Source: Labrys monachus (GTDB lineage Bacteria; Pseudomonadota; Alphaproteobacteria; Rhizobiales; Labraceae). Taken from it: a stretch of 64,000 bases of DNA. The translations under genes and the position numbers were made by a program. This document shows, piece after piece, positions 1-8,569 of this stretch. Position 1 is the stretch's first letter. Every line of letters begins with the position of its first letter. Location: the NCBI RefSeq assembly GCF_030814655.1, contig NZ_JAUSVK010000001.1:6207001-6271000 (forward strand), read 5' to 3'. Under the pieces are notes generated by a model that was given only the letters and a program-made list of their open reading frames with translations, did no database searches and was not told the DNA's origin.

Positions 1-279
1 GCCAGAGCGCCGGTGGCGTCGGTCACCGCCCGCATCGAACCGAGATGGTCCTGCAGCAGCGTAAAGGTCTTGGCCGCGCCGCCCGTGCCTTCGATCTTGG
101 TCTGCGGCGTCGGATACTTCACCCACAGCGGGGTGGTGGGCACGCAGGGATCGGTCGAGGCGCTGTAGGTGACGCGCTCGTCGCCGAACACATAGGTGGT
201 GGTCTCCGTCGGCAGCGGGTTGGGCGGGCTGGTGCAGCCGCGCGGCGTCGTCTGCGTGACCTTCTTCACCCGGATAACG
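1..279 (-). pseudogene. Rhs/YD-repeat protein fragment, cut by the window edge
   Basis: The minus-strand frame is open from a stop at 471-473 to the left edge. The last 30 or so visible residues contain LLQDHLGSMRAVTDATG, the DHLGS..VTD.tG signature of YD-repeat/RHS-core proteins. Upstream lies a Thr/Pro-rich stretch including PPNPLPTETTTYVFGDERV. The rest of the gene lies to the left of the window. No convincing start exists in this frame: the sequence beyond about 280 is a hairpin element (280-344) followed by valine- and aspartate-rich nonsense translation. The frame has therefore probably been cut or interrupted at its 5' side, and I call it a fragment. Whether the part outside the window is intact cannot be judged. 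Confidence 0.5.
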
Positions 280-344
280 GTGACAGTGCATTTTATTTGG
301 TAGTCCCCGCGCGGGGAGCAGTAGTTAAAAAAATGCACTGTCAC
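280..344. repeat. nested inverted repeat (hairpin element) at the broken end of the Rhs frame
   Basis: GTGACAGTGCATTTT (280-294) is an exact inverted copy of 330-344. Almost concentric with it is a second perfect palindrome, CCCCGCGCGGGG at 305-316. The whole 65-bp unit resembles a miniature palindromic element or a strong bidirectional terminator. It sits exactly where recognisable Rhs coding sequence stops. Confidence 0.55.
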
Positions 345-774
345 TGCAACTCCGACGTCAGTGGCGACGTCTCCGTCGTCGTGGTCGATCACGCCTGGCC
401 GGACCACATGGGCTCCGCCGAGGATGGGCGATGCTGTTCGGGGCCTGGGGCATCGGATATTTCGGGCCGTCTACCCCTCCCGGAAGCCTCGAACGGGCGA
501 TCCGGCAAGCATGGCGCTGGCAAAAGGCGCCCGTCGCCGCAAGGCATGCGAGCTTCATCAGGGCGCCGCTCAGACGGCGGAATGTGGCGGCGGTGCGATT
601 TATTTCACAGTCACTTACGGAAGGAGCCGAACAAGTGCACTGGCAACTTAATGCCGTAATGCCGAGCCGGTTGACAGCTTGCGGCGGCCATGCACTTGTC
701 AGATCTCGCTTACGAATTCCCGGGGGAAGCCCGTTTCGCGCGTAAGTCTTGTTAAGCCGCTTGGGGGGGACGTG
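345..774. other. intergenic region without recognisable gene
   Basis: The short open frames in both directions here have no recognisable domains, no good ribosome-binding sites and arginine/proline-rich GC-shadow composition. The only clear signal is the purine run TTGGGGGGGA at 761-770, directly before the adhesin start. I see no promoter that I would defend. Confidence 0.4.
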
Positions 775-2577
775 ATGAAGGCAACAAAGGGAGCAGTCGG
801 TCGGGCCCGCCGGTTGTGGATAACGCTGATCGTGGCTGGCTGCTCGCTACCGTTCGCGGCAGCGCAGGCCTTTGAGCTGGGGAATGGCGATGACGGCGCT
901 TCGGGTTCCTCGAGCAGCATCGCCATTTCCAGCAGTAATGGCAACGCTGCCGCTACCAACAACACGAACTACTCGATCGCCATAGGCGGCGACACGGCCA
1001 TAGGCGCCGGATCGAACTTCTCGAACGCCATCGGCTACGGTAATACCGTCGGGACGAATTCGTCGGCCTCGACGGTTGTCGGCATTCAATCGTCGGTCGG
1101 GAATGGTTCCGAAAGTGCGAATGCCTTTGGCCGTTCTTCTGCCGTCGGCAACAACTCGACGGATTCCACCGCGATCGGCACGTCCGCCACGGTCGGAAAC
1201 GGCTCGGTTGGCGCCTTGGCTTCCGGGCGCAGCGCCACGGTCGGGGACAATTCTTCGGCTGCGACCGCCGTCGGCAACAACGCGGCCGTTGGCACTTTGT
1301 CCAACAGCGCCTCCGCGATCGGCGCCAGCGCCACGGTCGGAGACAATTCTTCGGCCGCGAGCGCAATAGGCGTCGGTGCCAATGTCGGCGACGGGTCGGA
1401 GTCTGCCAATGCCATCGGCCGCAGTGCCAGCGTTGGCGACGGCGCGACGGATTCCACCGCGATCGGTACGGCGGCTACGGTCGGAGACGGCTCCGTTGGC
1501 GCCTTGGCTTCCGGGCGTAGCGCCACGGTCGGGGACAATTCTTCGGCTGCGACCGCCGTCGGCAACAACGCGGCCGTTGGCACGTTATCCAGCAGCGCCT
1601 CCGCGATCGGCGCCAGCGCCACGGTCGGAGACAATTCTTCGGCCGCGAGCGCAATAGGCGTCGGTGCCACGGTCGGCGACGGGTCGGAGTCTGCCAATGC
1701 CATCGGCCGCAGTGCCAGCGTCGGCGACGGCGCGACGGATTCCACGGCGATCGGCACGTCCGCCACGGTCGGCGACAACTCCGTCAGCGCCTTGGCTTCC
1801 GGGCGCAGCGCCACGGTCGGAGCGAACTCCAGCAATGCCTCGGCCATCGGCTCGGCCGCGTCGGTCGGCGACGGCTCGAACTATTCGAATGCGTTCGGCG
1901 CTTCGGCGAGCATCGCCGACAATTCCCAATATTCAAACGCCTTCGGCTATCAGGCGACCGTCAACTCGGGCGCCAATTATTCCACGGCCTTCGGCTATCA
2001 GGCGACCGTTGGGGCCGGCGCGAGCAACGCGATGGCCTATGGCTCCGGTGCGACCGTCGGGGCGGGCGCCAGCGGCGCAGTCGCGATGGGCTATGGTTCG
2101 ACTGTCACCACCGCCGGTTCCGTTGCGGTCGGTGCCGGGGCCACCGTGACGGGCCAGAATTCGGTGGCGATCGGCCAGGGTTCCGTGGCCAGCCAGGACA
2201 ACACGGTCTCGGTCGGCAGTGTCGGCAATGAACGCCGCGTCACCAATGTGGCGGCCGGCATCGCGCCGACCGACGCCGTCAATGTCGGCCAGTTGAACCA
2301 GGCCTTTGGCAGCCTGTCGAACCGGATCGGTTCGGTTCAGACCGAGGCGCGGCGCGGTATCGCGGCCACCGTGGCGCTGAACAGTCCGATGATGCCTTCC
2401 GCACCCGGCAAGACGACCGTCAGTGGCGGCATCGGTACGTTCAAGGGCGAGGTTGGCCTCGGCATCAACATTGCCCACCGCCTCGATTTCCCGATCCCGG
2501 TCATGATCAATGCCGGCTACGCCAATGCCGGTGGCGCCGAATGGGTTGCGAGAGTTGGTGTTGGAGTCGAATTCTAG
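775..2577 (+). CDS. YadA-like trimeric autotransporter adhesin
   Basis: Type Vc secreted adhesin of 600 residues, expected to trimerise in the outer membrane and present a head that binds host or abiotic surfaces. Start ATG 775 is preferred over an upstream in-frame ATG at 679 because a G-rich ribosome site (763-770) precedes it and a signal peptide follows (basic N-terminus, hydrophobic [19 protein letters not shown], cleavage after AQA near residue 31). Residues about 60-450 are YadA head repeats of the S-A-I-G-x-x-A-T-V-G type. Then come the stalk/neck motif ([11 protein letters not shown]...TDAVNVGQL, about residues 480-510) and a C-terminal YadA anchor starting near [12 protein letters not shown], with PGKTTVSGG and the terminal phenylalanine (VGVGVEF) that assists BAM insertion. 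The head repeats run at 16 residues rather than the 14 common in YadA. A 96-residue block is tandemly duplicated (separate entry). A secreted small protein follows 51 bp downstream. Confidence 0.93.
   Translation: MKATKGAVGRARRLWITLIVAGCSLPFAAAQAFELGNGDDGASGSSSSIAISSSNGNAAATNNTNYSIAIGGDTAIGAGSNFSNAIGYGNTVGTNSSASTVVGIQSSVGNGSESANAFGRSSAVGNNSTDSTAIGTSATVGNGSVGALASGRSATVGDNSSAATAVGNNAAVGTLSNSASAIGASATVGDNSSAASAIGVGANVGDGSESANAIGRSASVGDGATDSTAIGTAATVGDGSVGALASGRSATVGDNSSAATAVGNNAAVGTLSSSASAIGASATVGDNSSAASAIGVGATVGDGSESANAIGRSASVGDGATDSTAIGTSATVGDNSVSALASGRSATVGANSSNASAIGSAASVGDGSNYSNAFGASASIADNSQYSNAFGYQATVNSGANYSTAFGYQATVGAGASNAMAYGSGATVGAGASGAVAMGYGSTVTTAGSVAVGAGATVTGQNSVAIGQGSVASQDNTVSVGSVGNERRVTNVAAGIAPTDAVNVGQLNQAFGSLSNRIGSVQTEARRGIAATVALNSPMMPSAPGKTTVSGGIGTFKGEVGLGINIAHRLDFPIPVMINAGYANAGGAEWVARVGVGVEF
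1140..1860 (+). repeat. 288-bp tandem repeats inside the adhesin head
   Basis: The same words recur at an exact 288-bp interval: GCCTTGGCTTCCGGGC begins at 1213, 1501 and 1789. 288 bp is 96 codons, that is six 16-residue head repeats, so gain or loss of a unit keeps the frame. Copies 1 and 2 are nearly identical over long stretches, which implies a recent duplication; copy 3 is partial and more diverged. Confidence 0.85.
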
Positions 2578-2628
2578 GGACCCTGGGCTTAGGAAAATCC
2601 CGCTGGGATCCGTCATCGAAGGACCTGC

Positions 2629-3093
2629 ATGAAAACATGGATTCAACCCGGCTGTGCTTTGGCCGGGTTGCTGACCTTGCTCGCGGCCGGAACCGCCGCC
2701 GCACAGCAGGCTCAGCAACCGCCGGCTCAGCAACCGCCGATACCGCAGGTTCAGCAAACGCCGGCACAGCCGGTTCAGCAGGGGCCGCGCTGGGACAGCC
2801 TGCCGCTGATGAAGCTCGAAGCCTATTATCGTGGCCCCCTGATGGATACGGTGATCCAGCGCTGGCGTGATCCGGTCGATGGATCGATCTGCTATCTGTA
2901 CATGCCGATATCGGCCGAGCATACGCAGACGCCGAATTCGCCCTATGTCCAGTATGGTGCGCACCAGATCGGGTCGATCAGCTGCTTTGCGCAACCAATG
3001 GCTGCGCCGGCCGCGGCACCTGCTCCACCGCGGAGCCGGAGTTCGAAACCCAAGGCCCCTGCATCGAAGCCGCGAGAGGCGCCGGCGCAGTAG
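2629..3093 (+). CDS. secreted small protein with Gln/Pro-rich linker, companion of the adhesin
   Basis: 154 residues. It has a signal peptide (Lys at position 2, hydrophobic ALAGLLTLLAAGTAAAQ, cleavage after AAA/AQ), then about 25 residues rich in Gln and Pro. A compact domain of about 75 residues follows, with YYRGPLMDTVIQRWRDP, one cysteine before YLYMPISAEH and a second in SISCF. These could form a disulfide in the periplasm. The tail is Ala/Pro/Lys-rich and disordered. I recognise no family function. The 51-bp distance to the YadA-like gene and the shared orientation suggest co-transcription and a role at the envelope, for example as an adhesin accessory factor. That role is inference only. 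Confidence 0.7.
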   Translation: MKTWIQPGCALAGLLTLLAAGTAAAQQAQQPPAQQPPIPQVQQTPAQPVQQGPRWDSLPLMKLEAYYRGPLMDTVIQRWRDPVDGSICYLYMPISAEHTQTPNSPYVQYGAHQIGSISCFAQPMAAPAAAPAPPRSRSSKPKAPASKPREAPAQ

Positions 3094-3443
3094 GATCGCG
3101 CACATTGGTTCGCCAGGGTTCGATATAAGGCGGCATCGGCCGCTTTGGCGTATTGCAGCACGGCGCCGGCGCTCTCCTCCGTCGGCAGATCCTCAAGCCG
3201 CCTTGCGGAGCCGAGGAAGGGCGCGGTCGCTTGAGTCGGTAGGCAACGCCCCGTCTCCTTTCCCCGCTCGTCAAACCGGACGTGCGGATCCGCCTCCCCT
3301 GTTGCCGGCGAGGATCAGCGGGGCTATCTCTTGAACGAGAGCCGAAAACCATTTACCTCCGCGACCTATCCTTCCGTTTTCGATCGGACCGATGCGCGGA
3401 GCAGACGTAGCCGGCTCCTCCAGGAAGACCCGCGATTGCCGCC
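3094..3443. other. intergenic region with possible group II intron 3'-end relic
   Basis: No gene is supported here. On the minus strand 3289-3262 reads ATCCGCACGTCCGGTTTGAC followed by GAGCGGGG. This resembles the 3' strand of domain V and the sequence just beyond it in one class of bacterial group II introns. The matching 5' strand of domain V is not seen, so at most this is a decayed end. Confidence 0.25.
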
Positions 3444-4514
3444 ATGACGGAAAAGAAATCGCGACCGGATCGACAGCCGCATTCGGGAGACTTTCCGATC
3501 GGCCGACGGCCGACGGTCGCCGATGTTGCCCGAGCCGCCAATGTCTCGTCGATGACGGTGTCGAATGTCGTCAACAAGCGCTTTGGATCGATGGGAAAGG
3601 ACGTCCGTGCCGAAGTCGAGCGCGCCATCAGCGAGCTCGGTTACCGGCCGAACGCCAGCGGCCGAAGCCTTCGACTGGCAAAGCGGTTCTCGATCGGCAT
3701 GGTCGTCGTCGACGAATCCCCGACTTTCCTCGCGGACGCCTTCATAACCCGCGTCGTTGCGGGTCTCAGCAATTATCTGAGCCAGCGGGATTACGGACTG
3801 GTCGTCCAGGGGATGTCCGCGCGAACCCTGCCGCAATCCGCGCTCGTCCGGCGGCACGAGACCGACGCCCTCTGCGTGCTCATGTCCGGGCCTGCTTCCC
3901 GCCGCAGGCGCCTTCTCGAACGGCTCGCAAAGCCTGGGCATCCCGTCGTGGTCCTGCAGGACGTCGGATCGGACAGCGATGGCGTGATCTCCATCCGCCA
4001 GGATGATTTCGGCGGTGCGCGCGAACTGGCCCAGCACATGCTCTCAAGGGGAGGACGCGACTTCGTCTTCATGGCGCCGGATGTCGAATGGCCGGCCATC
4101 GAGCAGCGTATCGCCGGCGTGACGAGCGCCTTGCAGGGCGATGCCCGCTCGACATTCGCCGTCGTCAACTGCGCGGATGGCGGCTTCTCCGATTCTCAAG
4201 CCGCGATCGCCCGCTACGTCGCGCAATCGGGCTGGCCGAACGCCATCATGGGCGGCAACGACCAGATGGGCATCTCGGCGCTCAAATGGGTCATCGACCA
4301 GGGCCTGAGGGTGCCGGAAGACATATTGGTCAGCGGGTTCAATGCCTTCGACACCTGGCAATATACCCAGCCGATGCTGACCACCGTGATCTCTCCCGCC
4401 TATGAAATGGGGGCGAGCGCGGGGGCCGCCATCCTGGACATGCTGGAGGGAAACCTGCCTTCCGAGCGCCATCGGCTTTTCCCCGTCAAGCTGCAGCCCG
4501 GCGGATCGACCTAG
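3444..4514 (+). CDS. LacI-family transcriptional regulator
   Basis: 356 residues. Residues 23-50 form the LacI-type helix-turn-helix and hinge (PTVADVARAANVSSMTVSNV, then NKRFG and ELGYRPNASGRSLR). The rest is a periplasmic-binding-protein-like effector domain ending in the dimer region typical of the family. An N-terminal tail of about 20 charged residues precedes the DNA-binding domain. The gene lies 94 bp upstream of, and in the same direction as, a DapA-like aldolase and an amino-acid-type ABC transporter, so it probably senses the substrate or a breakdown product. A candidate operator lies directly after it (4578-4596). The effector is unknown. Confidence 0.88.
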   Translation: MTEKKSRPDRQPHSGDFPIGRRPTVADVARAANVSSMTVSNVVNKRFGSMGKDVRAEVERAISELGYRPNASGRSLRLAKRFSIGMVVVDESPTFLADAFITRVVAGLSNYLSQRDYGLVVQGMSARTLPQSALVRRHETDALCVLMSGPASRRRRLLERLAKPGHPVVVLQDVGSDSDGVISIRQDDFGGARELAQHMLSRGGRDFVFMAPDVEWPAIEQRIAGVTSALQGDARSTFAVVNCADGGFSDSQAAIARYVAQSGWPNAIMGGNDQMGISALKWVIDQGLRVPEDILVSGFNAFDTWQYTQPMLTTVISPAYEMGASAGAAILDMLEGNLPSERHRLFPVKLQPGGST

Positions 4515-4554
4515 CCCGTCGGGGCGGCGATCGCAAATTCCACCGCAGAGGGGC

Positions 4555-4596
4555 TTGCCAACACAAAAACTCCGGGATAGCGTTAGTTTAACGATA
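4555..4596 (+). promoter_or_regulatory. candidate promoter with LacI-type operator
   Basis: TAGCGTTA (4578-4585) and TAACGATA (4589-4596) form a 19-bp inverted repeat with one mismatch, 12 bp before the DapA-like start. A loose sigma-70 pair, TTGCCA (4555-4560) and TAGCGT (4578-4583) with a 17-bp spacer, overlaps it. Repressor binding would occlude the -10 region. The half-site resembles that of the palindrome at 14459-14480. Confidence 0.45.
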
Positions 4597-4608
4597 AACA
4601 AGGATCGG

Positions 4609-5508
4609 ATGGTGATGTCGCGTTCGGGTTTCCATGGTGTCTATCCCATGATCTATGCCTTTTTCGACGAGGACGGAGAGCTGCTGCGCGCCCCGATCGT
4701 CGCGAGCGTCGAAGCGATGATCCGTCATCATGTGAACGGGCTCGCCGTTCTCGGCCTCGCCTCGGAGGTCAACAAGCTCTCGCGGAACGATCGCCTCAAG
4801 ATGCTCGACTGGGTGATCGAAGCCAATGCCGGCCGGCTGCCCCTGAGCGTCACGGTCGCCGAGAACAATATTGCGAGCCAGATCGAATTCTGCAGGCTGG
4901 CCAGGGAGCGCGGCGCGAGCTGGCTCGTGCTCCAGCCGCCTCCGGTCTCTCATATCGGCGAGAAGCAGCTTCTCGAATTCTTCAGTGCAGTGATCGACAA
5001 GGTCGATCTGCCGATCGGCATCCAGAACGCTCCCCAATACCTCGGAATCGGCCTTTCCAACAGCGGGCTGCTCGAACTGGCGCGGCGCCACGCAAACTTC
5101 CTCGTCGCCAAGACCGAGGGCACGGCGATTGCGATCGAGCGACTGGTGCAGGAGACCGAAGGCCGTTTCGATGTGTTCAACGGCCGGGGCGGCTTTGAAC
5201 TGCCCGACGTCCTGCGTGCCGGCGCGGCAGGGGTCATCCCCGGCGGCGAAAGCTTCGACTTCTTCGTCAAGATCTATGACGCGATGAAGGACGGCGATGA
5301 AGCGCAGGCGGAGCGTCACTACAAGGATGTATTGCCGCTCATCGTGTTCCTCGAAGAGAGCATCGATCATCTCGTGATCTACGGCAAACGCGTTGCCGCT
5401 TTACGTTTGGGAGTGGATGCGGGCGGAATTCGCATCCCCTCAACCCTGTGCACCCCCTTCGGACTATCGGCGATACGCCGCTTCGCAGAAGGGATGCCAC
5501 GCCTCTGA
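4609..5508 (+). CDS. DapA-like (dihydrodipicolinate synthase/N-acetylneuraminate lyase family) aldolase
   Basis: 299-residue class I aldolase TIM barrel. The Schiff-base lysine is in FLVAKTEG (Lys168), the tyrosine region is IQNAPQYLG, and the phosphate/carboxylate loop of the family appears as GLASEVNKLS with the conserved Glu. The threonines usual in true DapA at that loop are absent, so this is more likely a catabolic pyruvate-forming lyase or dehydratase than the lysine-biosynthetic enzyme. ATG 4609 and ATG 4615 are both possible; AAGGA at 4600-4604 fits the second by spacing. The frame is open further upstream into the regulator, but that part is a shadow of it. It is followed after 68 bp by an ABC transporter substrate-binding protein, so it probably acts on the imported compound. 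Confidence 0.8.
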   Translation: MVMSRSGFHGVYPMIYAFFDEDGELLRAPIVASVEAMIRHHVNGLAVLGLASEVNKLSRNDRLKMLDWVIEANAGRLPLSVTVAENNIASQIEFCRLARERGASWLVLQPPPVSHIGEKQLLEFFSAVIDKVDLPIGIQNAPQYLGIGLSNSGLLELARRHANFLVAKTEGTAIAIERLVQETEGRFDVFNGRGGFELPDVLRAGAAGVIPGGESFDFFVKIYDAMKDGDEAQAERHYKDVLPLIVFLEESIDHLVIYGKRVAALRLGVDAGGIRIPSTLCTPFGLSAIRRFAEGMPRL

Positions 5509-5576
5509 GAGAGGCCGCGGGCTCGGTCGAGCGCGCATCAATCCATCCGGAAACCAGAACGAGGGGAGACAAGACT

Positions 5577-6434
5577 TTGATCCAGAAGCTGACGCGAAGA
5601 AACTTCACGACCATGCTGGTCGGCGGCGTGGCCACATCGCTCGTCGCAGGGGCCGGAGGCGCGCGCGCCGAGGAAGGAGACCTGCTGGCGGAAATCAAGA
5701 AACGAGGCTTCATGCGGGTTGGAACCTTCAGCATTCCGCCCGAGGCCTGGATCGATATCGACAGCGGCGAATGGAAGGGCATCGATGCCGACTTCACCAA
5801 GGCGATCGCCAAATCGATCGGCGTCGAGGTCGATCCCGTCGTCCTCGTCCATGCGGCCCTCGCCCCGGCGCTGGAGGCGAACCGGGTCGACGTCATCGCC
5901 GGTCTCTACCGCACGCCCGAGCGGGAGAAGGTCATGGCCTACAACAAGGAGCCGTTCTGGTACGGCATCGACGTGCTGCTGGCGAACAAGACGGGCAGTA
6001 TCGCCAAAGTCGAGGACCTGAAGGGAAAGGTGCTGGGCACCGTCCGCGGTTCGGCGCAGGAGCTCGAGGCGGAGGAGCTGAAGAAGCGCTTCGGCGTCAC
6101 CGAAATCCGCAAGTTCGATGCGGCCGATCCCATGCTGCTCGACCTCAAGGCCGGCCGCCTGGATGCCGCCATCTGGTGGGGCTTCACCTTCGACTACGCA
6201 GCCCAGAAGAATCCGGACTATGATTTCAAGGTCGTCGAATATCTTCCGCCCGAATATCTCGGCAGCCCGACCTTGCCGGCCACGCATTATGTTTTCGCGA
6301 AGACGGGATCGGGGGCGCTCATCGAGGCCTTCGACAAGGAAATCCGGGCGCTGAAGGCCTCGGGCGAAGACAAGAAGATCATGGCGACGTACGGACTGGA
6401 CAACCCGGCCTACGTTACCGGCTTGTTCAAGTAG
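5577..6434 (+). CDS. ABC transporter substrate-binding protein, polar amino acid type (family 3)
   Basis: 285 residues starting at TTG 5577, chosen because GAGGGGAG (5561-5568) lies 8 bp upstream and the signal peptide begins there. TRRNFTTML followed by a small hydrophobic stretch and ARAEE looks like a Tat-type leader. The mature protein shows the family 3 pattern: LRVGTFSIPPEAW-like start (here FMRVGTFSIPPEAWID), then WKGIDADFTKAIAKSIGV, NRVDVIAGLYRTPEREKVMAY, and a second lobe with GKVLGTVRGSAQ. It delivers a small amino or organic acid to the permease encoded next. The ligand cannot be read from sequence. A strong hairpin separates it from the permease, a common way to express the binding protein in excess. 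Confidence 0.88.
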   Translation: MIQKLTRRNFTTMLVGGVATSLVAGAGGARAEEGDLLAEIKKRGFMRVGTFSIPPEAWIDIDSGEWKGIDADFTKAIAKSIGVEVDPVVLVHAALAPALEANRVDVIAGLYRTPEREKVMAYNKEPFWYGIDVLLANKTGSIAKVEDLKGKVLGTVRGSAQELEAEELKKRFGVTEIRKFDAADPMLLDLKAGRLDAAIWWGFTFDYAAQKNPDYDFKVVEYLPPEYLGSPTLPATHYVFAKTGSGALIEAFDKEIRALKASGEDKKIMATYGLDNPAYVTGLFK

Positions 6435-6440
6435 CAGCTC

Positions 6441-6462
6441 TGACGGGGGCCCGCCCCCGTCA
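6441..6462 (+). terminator. hairpin between binding-protein and permease genes
   Basis: TGACGGGGGC and its exact inverted copy meet around CC at 6451-6452. There is no T-run after it (CAAAAC follows), so it is more likely an mRNA-stabilising or partial terminator structure that lowers expression of the permease relative to the binding protein. Confidence 0.55.
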
Positions 6463-6495
6463 AAACTCCTTCCCAATCCATGCGCAGTAGGATCG

Positions 6496-7149
6496 ATGAT
6501 CGCGTTTTTCGAGCTCGCCCAGCGATATTTTCCCTACATTCTGAAGGGCGCGGTCGTCACGGTCGAGCTCACCGCGATCGCGCTTGCCGGAAGCGTCGTC
6601 CTCGGCCTGCTGCTTGCGATGGCGCGGCTCGGGCAGATCGGATGGCTGAGGGTCGCTGCGGGCGTATACATCGAACTTATTCGCGCAACGCCCGCCTTGT
6701 TGCAGCTCTTCATCATCTATTTCGGCCTGACGACGATCAATATCCGGCTCGGTCCGTTCAGCGCAGCCGCGCTGACGCTGGGGTTGATCGGCGGCGCCTA
6801 TGCGGCCGAGGTCTTCCGCGCCGGCATAGAGGGTGTCGAGCGAGGGCAATTCGAAGCGGCCCGCAGCCTCGGCATGCCGTCCTGGCTGGCGATGCGCCGC
6901 ATCATCCTGCCGCAGGCCGCGATCCTGGTGCTTCCGCCCTTCACCAATTTCGTCATCGCCATGATCAAGGACACATCGCTCGCCCTGACGATCGCGGTCC
7001 CGGAGATCATGTATCGTTCTTACGATGCCGCCAGCCAATCCTTTCGAAGCCTGGAGATCTACGCGATGGCGGGTGTCATCTATGTCGCTATCTGCCTTCC
7101 GCTCGCGCAATTTGCGAAGGCCCTGGAACGCAGGAGGGCGCCGCGTTGA
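6496..7149 (+). CDS. ABC transporter permease, polar amino acid (HisMQ/GlnP) type
   Basis: 217 residues with about five membrane spans. The N-terminus carries the family segment [20 protein letters not shown]. The cytoplasmic EAA loop is [20 protein letters not shown], which docks on the ATPase. The pattern [20 protein letters not shown] is characteristic of this permease family. Its stop (7147-7149) overlaps the TTG start of the ATPase gene. A single permease gene suggests a homodimeric channel. Confidence 0.92.
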   Translation: MIAFFELAQRYFPYILKGAVVTVELTAIALAGSVVLGLLLAMARLGQIGWLRVAAGVYIELIRATPALLQLFIIYFGLTTINIRLGPFSAAALTLGLIGGAYAAEVFRAGIEGVERGQFEAARSLGMPSWLAMRRIILPQAAILVLPPFTNFVIAMIKDTSLALTIAVPEIMYRSYDAASQSFRSLEIYAMAGVIYVAICLPLAQFAKALERRRAPR

Positions 7150-7889
7150 ACGAGATCATCCGGATCGAAGGCCTCACGATGGCATTCGGCAAGCATGAAG
7201 TGCTGCGCGGCATAGACCTGGCCGTGACAAAGGGAGAGAGCATCGCGATCATAGGTCCCAGCGGTTCGGGAAAAAGCACGCTGCTTCGATGCCTCAATCG
7301 CCTGGAGCAGCCTTCCGGAGGCAGGACCCTTTTCGAGGGAAAGGAGGTTCTGCCCGCCACCGACATGAATGCCCTGCGTGCACGCATGGGCATGGTGTTT
7401 CAGCACTTCAATCTCTTTCCCCACATGACGGCCTTGGGCAACGTGATCGAGGCCCCGATCCATGTGCTCAAGATACCGAGGGCGCAGGCGGTCGAGGAGG
7501 GGCGCGCGCTTCTCGGGCGCGTCGGTCTCGCCGATCGGGCCGATGCCTATCCGTCCCAGCTCTCCGGCGGCCAGAAGCAGCGTGTCGCCATTGCCCGCTG
7601 CCTCGCCATGAAGCCCCAGCTGATGTTGCTGGACGAAGTGACGTCGGCCCTCGATCCGGAACTCGTCGGAGAGGTTCTTGCCGTCATCCGCGATCTCGCC
7701 GAGCAAGGCATGACGATGGTGCTGGTGACGCATGAGATGGGTTTTGCGCGTGACGTGGCCGACAGGGTCATTTTCATGGATGCCGGCCTGATCGTGGAGG
7801 AAGGCACGCCGGCCGAGATTTTTTCCAATCCCAGGAGCGACAGGCTTCGTCTGTTCCTGCGCGCCGTGCTTGATCGGGTTCCCGGATAA
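7146..7889 (+). CDS. ABC transporter ATP-binding protein, polar amino acid type
   Basis: 247 residues from TTG 7146, with AGGAGGG at 7132-7138 seven bases upstream; the start overlaps the permease stop, so translation is coupled. Walker [10 protein letters not shown] (residues 37-45), Q-loop [12 protein letters not shown], signature LSGGQKQR, Walker [13 protein letters not shown] and H-loop VLVTHEM are all intact. It energises the transporter of the upstream binding protein and permease. No further gene of the set follows; the next gene is convergent. Confidence 0.93.
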   Translation: MNEIIRIEGLTMAFGKHEVLRGIDLAVTKGESIAIIGPSGSGKSTLLRCLNRLEQPSGGRTLFEGKEVLPATDMNALRARMGMVFQHFNLFPHMTALGNVIEAPIHVLKIPRAQAVEEGRALLGRVGLADRADAYPSQLSGGQKQRVAIARCLAMKPQLMLLDEVTSALDPELVGEVLAVIRDLAEQGMTMVLVTHEMGFARDVADRVIFMDAGLIVEEGTPAEIFSNPRSDRLRLFLRAVLDRVPG

Positions 7890-7935
7890 AAGGGAGCCCA
7901 CGGAAGGACGGTGGCACTCACCATCATTCCCGAGA

Positions 7936-8316
7936 TCATCGGCAATGCACCGCCCTGGCTTGCTGCAGCTTCGAAAGCAGCGCCGCCGATTTGGTCACGT
8001 TCTCCTTGAGATGCGGCAGATTCGGGCAGACCTTCACGAAATCCCGCATCCGCGCGAAAAAGGCGATGCGGGCTTTGGTGACCTCGCACAAGGCGATCGG
8101 ATTTTTGGCGAGGTTCGGATCCGGGTTGCTCCTCAGCGCCGCCTCCTTGGCGAAGAGGTCGTCCTTCAGCGTTCTCATGTCGTTCCGGAAGCCTTCCACG
8201 CGCGGATCGCCGTCGCCGCACGATGCGTCGCGGGCCAAGGCACCGGCTGGAACGGACAGCGCCGGCAAGAGCAGCACAAGCAGGAGAGCCGACGCCGAAC
8301 GGGTGAGCGAAATCAT
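7936..8316 (-). CDS. secreted small protein of unknown function
   Basis: 126 residues with a clear signal peptide (MISLTRSASALLLVLLLPAL, cleavage near AGALA-RD). The mature part of about 97 residues is helical, with four cysteines (in ASCGDGDP, IALCEVTKAR, VKVCPNL and the C-terminal HCR) that could form two disulfides. I do not recognise the family. It is convergent with the ABC transporter and divergent from the hydrolase gene, so context gives no function. Confidence 0.6.
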   Translation of the reverse strand: MISLTRSASALLLVLLLPALSVPAGALARDASCGDGDPRVEGFRNDMRTLKDDLFAKEAALRSNPDPNLAKNPIALCEVTKARIAFFARMRDFVKVCPNLPHLKENVTKSAALLSKLQQARAVHCR

Positions 8317-8569
8317 CAGTCATTCCTCCAGGCGGCCACCACCGATCAGCGGCCGGCGATTCATGGCGCATGGCCCGCACGGTAGGCGGGCGCGGCCGCC
8401 GATGAAAGGGGAAGCGGCATCGATCGTCGTTCACGGCTGCCTCGCGCCGGGACTTGACGCCATGAGATCCCGAGCCTTTGAGGCGACAAGGCTTCTCCCT
8501 TGCTATTCATCATGCGATCGTAAGCAAAGGGGCGGCCCTCGGCCGCCCGCCGCAGCATCATGGTGCAGG

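Noticed and set aside
1086-1847. 253-codon repetitive frame antisense to the adhesin
   Set aside because: It only reflects the tandem repeats of the adhesin head read backwards (SPTVA... repeats), with no start signal.
1140-1860. Regular repeats considered as a CRISPR array
   Set aside because: The period is 288 bp with no spacers; the repeats are in frame and encode head motifs of the adhesin.
7991-8569. N-terminal extension of the alpha/beta hydrolase frame
   Set aside because: It is antisense to the small secreted protein and then non-coding Arg/Pro-rich sequence; the fold begins after ATG 8570.
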